Source: an uncultured Opitutia bacterium (GTDB lineage Bacteria > Verrucomicrobiota > Verrucomicrobiia > Opitutales > Opitutaceae). Taken from it: a stretch of DNA of 64,000 bases. Each line of letters begins with the position of its first letter. Within the stretch, counting starts at the first letter, position 1. The notes below the pieces were generated by a model. It saw only the letters and a list, made by a program, of their open reading frames with translations, had not been told where the DNA came from and searched no databases. The stretch is from NCBI GenBank assembly GCA_903872505.1, contig CAIQKV010000078.1, positions 1 to 64,000 of the forward strand. The letters are read 5' to 3'. This document shows positions 60,729 to 64,000 of this stretch, one piece after another. A program made the translations under genes and the position numbers.

Positions 60729-61585
60729 AACCTTGGATCATCATCCCGGCGCACAACCGACGCGAGCTCACGCTGGGCTGCGTGCGACATCTGGCCCGGC
60801 TTGGAGAGCTGGAACGCCATACCGTGCTCGTCATCGATGACGGTTCGAGCGACGGCACAGGCGCTGCCGTGCATGCGGAATTTCCCTCGGTGGAGGTGAT
60901 GCGCGGCGACGGCAGAATGTGGTGGACCGGCGCCATTGCCGCCGGCATGTCACATGCATTTGCGGTCGGTGCTACCGCGGTGTGCTGGCTCAATGACGAC
61001 TGCCTGCCAGAAGCTGGTACGCTTGGCCACCTTGCTGCCCATGCCGCCGCTCACCCCGGTGAACTGGTCGCACCGGTTTGTGTCGCCGCATCCGACGGTT
61101 CGCCCATACCCACTGCGTTTATTGGGCGACGGCCACTGGTAGTCGGCGCCACGTCGGTCCAGACTGTCGATGGCGTGAGCGGATTTTGTGTCTGGGTGCC
61201 GCTTGAAACATGGCGGCGGGCTGGTGTCCCGGACGCCGCGCACTTTCCTCACTACTACGGCGACACCGCCTACATGCTAGTGGCCCGCCGGGTAGGCTGC
61301 CAAGTGACGCTACTCAGCACCTGCCTCGCCCGGCTAGTACACTACGTACCGCGCAGCACAACGGTGGGTGAATTCTTAGCGAAACTGCCCAGCGGAAGTG
61401 CCCCATGGCCGACCACGTTTGTCTCGCTACGATCACCCTTCCGACTGGCCACACAGTTTAATTATCTGCGGCTACGCTATGGGGCGGGCGCGGGAACCCT
61501 GCTCGCGCTTGCCCGGCTGGCAGGGTGGCAAGTGGCGTTTGCCGCAGCGTTGCTGCGACGGCGGCGCCCGGCAGTGGCCGCTTAA
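60725..61585 (+). CDS. Family 2 glycosyltransferase
   Basis: A 286-residue GT2 enzyme with a GT-A fold. WIIIPAHNRRELTLGC and LVIDDGSSDGTG bind the nucleotide sugar, and CWLNDDCLPEAG is the DXD-type metal site. SGFCVWVPLETWRRAGVPD holds the acceptor-binding region. It ends in a basic hydrophobic tail. It converges on the next gene, their stop codons sharing TTAA. Confidence 0.85.
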   Translation: MKPWIIIPAHNRRELTLGCVRHLARLGELERHTVLVIDDGSSDGTGAAVHAEFPSVEVMRGDGRMWWTGAIAAGMSHAFAVGATAVCWLNDDCLPEAGTLGHLAAHAAAHPGELVAPVCVAASDGSPIPTAFIGRRPLVVGATSVQTVDGVSGFCVWVPLETWRRAGVPDAAHFPHYYGDTAYMLVARRVGCQVTLLSTCLARLVHYVPRSTTVGEFLAKLPSGSAPWPTTFVSLRSPFRLATQFNYLRLRYGAGAGTLLALARLAGWQVAFAAALLRRRRPAVAA

Positions 61586-62589
61586 TCATAGACCGGCCAG
61601 GGCCTCAGATGAAAGGCCCGCAACGGACCCCGCAGGAAAAGATGATGCAACCGGCGCCTGTCGCTGGCGCCGCTCAACGCCGGCCAAGCATGGCGAATCG
61701 CGGTCCATGCATCGGCCGGAGTGCGGGCGACCGACAGAAGCTTCCGCGCATGATAGATCGTGAGCAGCGGACTTGCCGCATGGTAGTTCGCCAGCCACGC
61801 GCGGTACACCGCAGCGGCGTCACGGGCCGCGCTGCTGGTGGCCGTCAGCCAAGCCGCGACGGATGGCAAATCCTCTGGTTGCCCGGCCCGGCGTCGGGCG
61901 GTGAGCAGCCGGACGGCGCACTCTGCCGCGATCTGTTCACAACGATGCACCTGCGTGGCCTGCCGCGCGTGGATTCGATAATGGAATAGCACCTCAGGCA
62001 GGGCAGTGATCGGAGCGGAGTCAGCCACGCGACTGATGAAATCAAAATCACTACTGTAGGGAAATACCACGCGCCGTGGATGCGCGGCCACCGCTTCACG
62101 GCGAAAAAGATGGGCACCGAAATTAGCCGCTTGTGAAAACTGGGTGAAGATGCGGTGCTCCTCCGCCGTGTGTAGAGTAAAATCCGGCCGCAGCCGGCGG
62201 CCTGCCTCATCCACCAGCCAGGTCCGGGCGGCCACGCCACCGTGTGTAGGGTTGGCCTCGAGCCAGGCGACCTGCCGAGCCAACCGCTCCGGCAGAGCCT
62301 CGTCGTCGTGATCAATGACTGCAATCAATCGTCCGCGGGATTGGGCCAACGCAAAGTTCGTGCCTTGCGCAATGCCGAGGTTGTGAGACTGGCGAAACAC
62401 GCGTAGGCGCACATCCTTGCTGGCCCCAATCAGCGCATCCACCGCACCGTCAGTTGAGCCGTTGTCCACCAACACCAGTTCTAAGTCCCGCCAAGTCTGT
62501 CCAAGAATACTGCTAATGGCGGGCGCCAGATAACGACCTCCATTTAACGTCGTCATCAGCACGGAAACTGTGGGCAAGGAGGCGCTCAT
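61582..62589 (-). CDS. Family 2 glycosyltransferase
   Basis: A 335-residue GT2 enzyme: VSVLMTTLNGGRYLAPAIS, then LVLVDNGSTDG and IAVIDHDDEALPERL (DXD site), then a variable C-terminal half. Several rare codons and lower GC than gyr or nifJ are consistent with exchange of surface-polysaccharide genes. MSASLPTVS is the start because the upstream frame lacks the family motifs. Confidence 0.85.
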   Translation of the reverse strand: MSASLPTVSVLMTTLNGGRYLAPAISSILGQTWRDLELVLVDNGSTDGAVDALIGASKDVRLRVFRQSHNLGIAQGTNFALAQSRGRLIAVIDHDDEALPERLARQVAWLEANPTHGGVAARTWLVDEAGRRLRPDFTLHTAEEHRIFTQFSQAANFGAHLFRREAVAAHPRRVVFPYSSDFDFISRVADSAPITALPEVLFHYRIHARQATQVHRCEQIAAECAVRLLTARRRAGQPEDLPSVAAWLTATSSAARDAAAVYRAWLANYHAASPLLTIYHARKLLSVARTPADAWTAIRHAWPALSGASDRRRLHHLFLRGPLRAFHLRPWPVYD

Positions 62590-62721
62590 GGAAACAATGA
62601 GGGATGGCGCACGGGCAACCCAAGTTCGGAGTAGGTGCGAGGATAGGCAACAGCTTTGCGCGGTCTGCAATCTGGCCCAGCCTGGGATTGCAAATTCGGC
62701 GCAGCAGAGTGGAGTCGCGCC

Positions 62722-64000
62722 ATGCATCCGAGACTGCGACTCTGGCTAGTCGGCACACTCGGCGCGCTTGCCGCAGTCCTCATGGGCATCGGGCTGGCCA
62801 ATGAATCGCTCTTCCTCAGTATCCTCGCGGTCGGCGTGCTTTTCTGGGCGATCCTCGAATGGGCCGGCGGCCCGCTGCCCGAGGCCTGGCTGCTGGCGGC
62901 GATCCTGGCGGGCTACATCATCGGCAACCGGGGGTTCGCGCAGTTCAGTCTGTCCTCTGGCGTCCCGCTGCTGCCAGCGGAAACGGTGCTCCTCGTGGCC
63001 CTGCCCGCGCTGGGAGCGCGGATGGCGTTCGGGTCGATGCGCGCGTTTTACCGCGACGGCTTGAATTACGCCATACTCGCGTGGGTAGTGCTGGGCGCAG
63101 GCCGGCTGCCCCTGGATTTCTCGCACCACGGTTTTTTCGCGCTGCGCGACTTCGCGATGGTCTACTACACGGCCTTTTTCTTCCTCTCCCAGGCCCTCGC
63201 CGGCCATGCGGCTTCCGCCCGGCTGCTGAAACGGGCCCTGACCGCAGCCTTTGTTGCGCTGCCGCTGGTCGCAGCGGTCGAGCAATGGGTGCCGGGCTAC
63301 TTCTTCACCCATTTCACGGTCCGCGGTGTGCCGCTGATTTACCACAAAAACGATCTGCTCGCAGCCGGCCTCGCGGGCGGGTTTTTCTGGCTCTGGACGC
63401 GCTACGAGAAGGATGGCCACCGGCTCTGGCTGGTGCCTGCGGCCGCCAATCTCCTCATGGTGGGCGCCACCGCCTCACCCCGGGCCGCGATGTTTGCTCT
63501 GGGCGTGGTGACCCTGATGTGGCTGGTTGCCCGGCGGTGGCGCATCGCCGCTGCGCAGGTCCTCATCGTCGGCACCGCCGTGAGTGTGGCAATTTTCATC
63601 GCCACCCTCGGCAACAAAGATCCGCGGCAAACTGCGGTCTATTCCACCTATGAGCATGCGGTTTCGATCTTCGATCTCGAGGCCACAGGTAGCTACGTAA
63701 ACAAAGAGAGCGGTGATCCGGGTCTTAACAACCGCTTCCGGCTGATCTGGTGGCGGACCGTCGTCCAGGACACGCTCGCGCAGAATCCCGTGCTCGGCCT
63801 CGGCTTCGGCTACGACCTGGCCGCGCGTTTCCTCATCGAGTACGAGCTGCTCGCCGCCGAGGACTTCGCCACCCGCAGCCCGCACAGCATGCTCGTGTCC
63901 GTGCTGGGGCGGATGGGCTTTGTCGGGCTGGGCCTGTGGCTGGCCGTGGCCGGCGGCATGCTCTACCTGACCGGCCGCTGTTTCTCGCAGGACAACCTCG
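62722..64000 (+). CDS. O-antigen ligase-type membrane protein (partial)
   Basis: The 5' 426 codons of a gene that continues beyond the window. It encodes an integral membrane protein with about ten hydrophobic segments so far. A large periplasmic loop (near 305-385) includes NNRFRLIWWRTVVQDTLA, PVLGLGFGYD and RSPHSMLVSVLGRMG, the Wzy_C/O-antigen ligase pattern with its conserved arginine and histidine. It probably ligates or polymerises the glycan made by the neighbouring transferases. A GGAG sits 8 nt before the ATG. Confidence 0.8.
   Translation, partial: MHPRLRLWLVGTLGALAAVLMGIGLANESLFLSILAVGVLFWAILEWAGGPLPEAWLLAAILAGYIIGNRGFAQFSLSSGVPLLPAETVLLVALPALGARMAFGSMRAFYRDGLNYAILAWVVLGAGRLPLDFSHHGFFALRDFAMVYYTAFFFLSQALAGHAASARLLKRALTAAFVALPLVAAVEQWVPGYFFTHFTVRGVPLIYHKNDLLAAGLAGGFFWLWTRYEKDGHRLWLVPAAANLLMVGATASPRAAMFALGVVTLMWLVARRWRIAAAQVLIVGTAVSVAIFIATLGNKDPRQTAVYSTYEHAVSIFDLEATGSYVNKESGDPGLNNRFRLIWWRTVVQDTLAQNPVLGLGFGYDLAARFLIEYELLAAEDFATRSPHSMLVSVLGRMGFVGLGLWLAVAGGMLYLTGRCFSQDNL

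Overview
The window looks like a chromosomal segment of a high-GC Gram-negative bacterium, most likely a member of the Opitutaceae (Verrucomicrobiota). This is inferred from the mix of genes rather than from any similarity search: an outer-membrane lifestyle (two TonB-dependent receptors, KdsD for Kdo synthesis, a secretin with PilMNO partners, an O-antigen ligase), RNase Y, a very long pyruvate:ferredoxin oxidoreductase, a SufU/SufS pair, and a cluster near the left edge combining a DegT aminotransferase, PhyH dioxygenases and a ceramidase-like hydrolase, a type of combination common in the PVC group. No rRNA, tRNA, CRISPR array, prophage or complete insertion sequence was found. The one structural RNA is RNase P RNA.

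Layout. 0-5.5 kb: a two-gene operon (ceramidase-like hydrolase and DegT-type aminotransferase) diverges from two tandem Fe(II)/2-oxoglutarate (PhyH-type) dioxygenases, with a convergent AraC regulator. REP-like 24-bp repeats lie around these genes. 5.6-12.3 kb: sufU, sufS and a 1581-residue pyruvate:ferredoxin oxidoreductase, so Fe-S assembly sits beside a large Fe-S enzyme. 12.3-20.7 kb: mostly housekeeping genes (metallo-beta-lactamase-fold hydrolase, two bacterial PH-domain proteins, aminotransferase, LysM lipoprotein, kdsD, a Gfo/Idh/MocA oxidoreductase, class I fumarase). 20.8-23.4 kb: polyprenyl synthetase, ECF sigma factor and a probable membrane anti-sigma factor, closed by a terminator. 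23.5-28.1 kb: a tightly overlapping pilM-pilN-pilO-pilP-like-secretin operon. 28.5-35.2 kb: a 33-residue basic ribosomal-type protein too short for routine gene calling, an AddA/AddB-type helicase-nuclease pair, and rpsT.

35.4-41.0 kb: two TonB-dependent receptors, the second in an operon with a class A (PAP2) acid phosphatase. 41.0-49.7 kb: rnpB, whose first helix contains the stop codon of the upstream COG1579 zinc-ribbon gene, then gyrB, gyrA, a PTS EIIA-Ntr-like protein, CorA and a HAD phosphatase. 49.7-50.0 kb holds only repeats. 50.0-56.5 kb: an ABC-F ATPase, a WecG/TagA glycosyltransferase, a DEDDh exonuclease, a HisN-like phosphatase, a low-GC orphan gene, queF and rny. 56.5-64.0 kb: an envelope polysaccharide/exosortase cluster (exosortase fused to an EpsI domain, three glycosyltransferases, a Wzx-type flippase, and an O-antigen ligase cut by the window end).

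Start sites were chosen from reading frame, family alignment from memory, overlap with neighbours and visible Shine-Dalgarno-like sequence. Where the longest frame runs into a neighbour the shorter start is given. Functions come from motifs recognised by eye; no database search was possible. The candidates for something less described are the left-edge dioxygenase/aminotransferase cluster with its repeats, the rnpB/COG1579 overlap, the tiny basic protein, and an AddB-like protein without the expected Fe-S cysteines.
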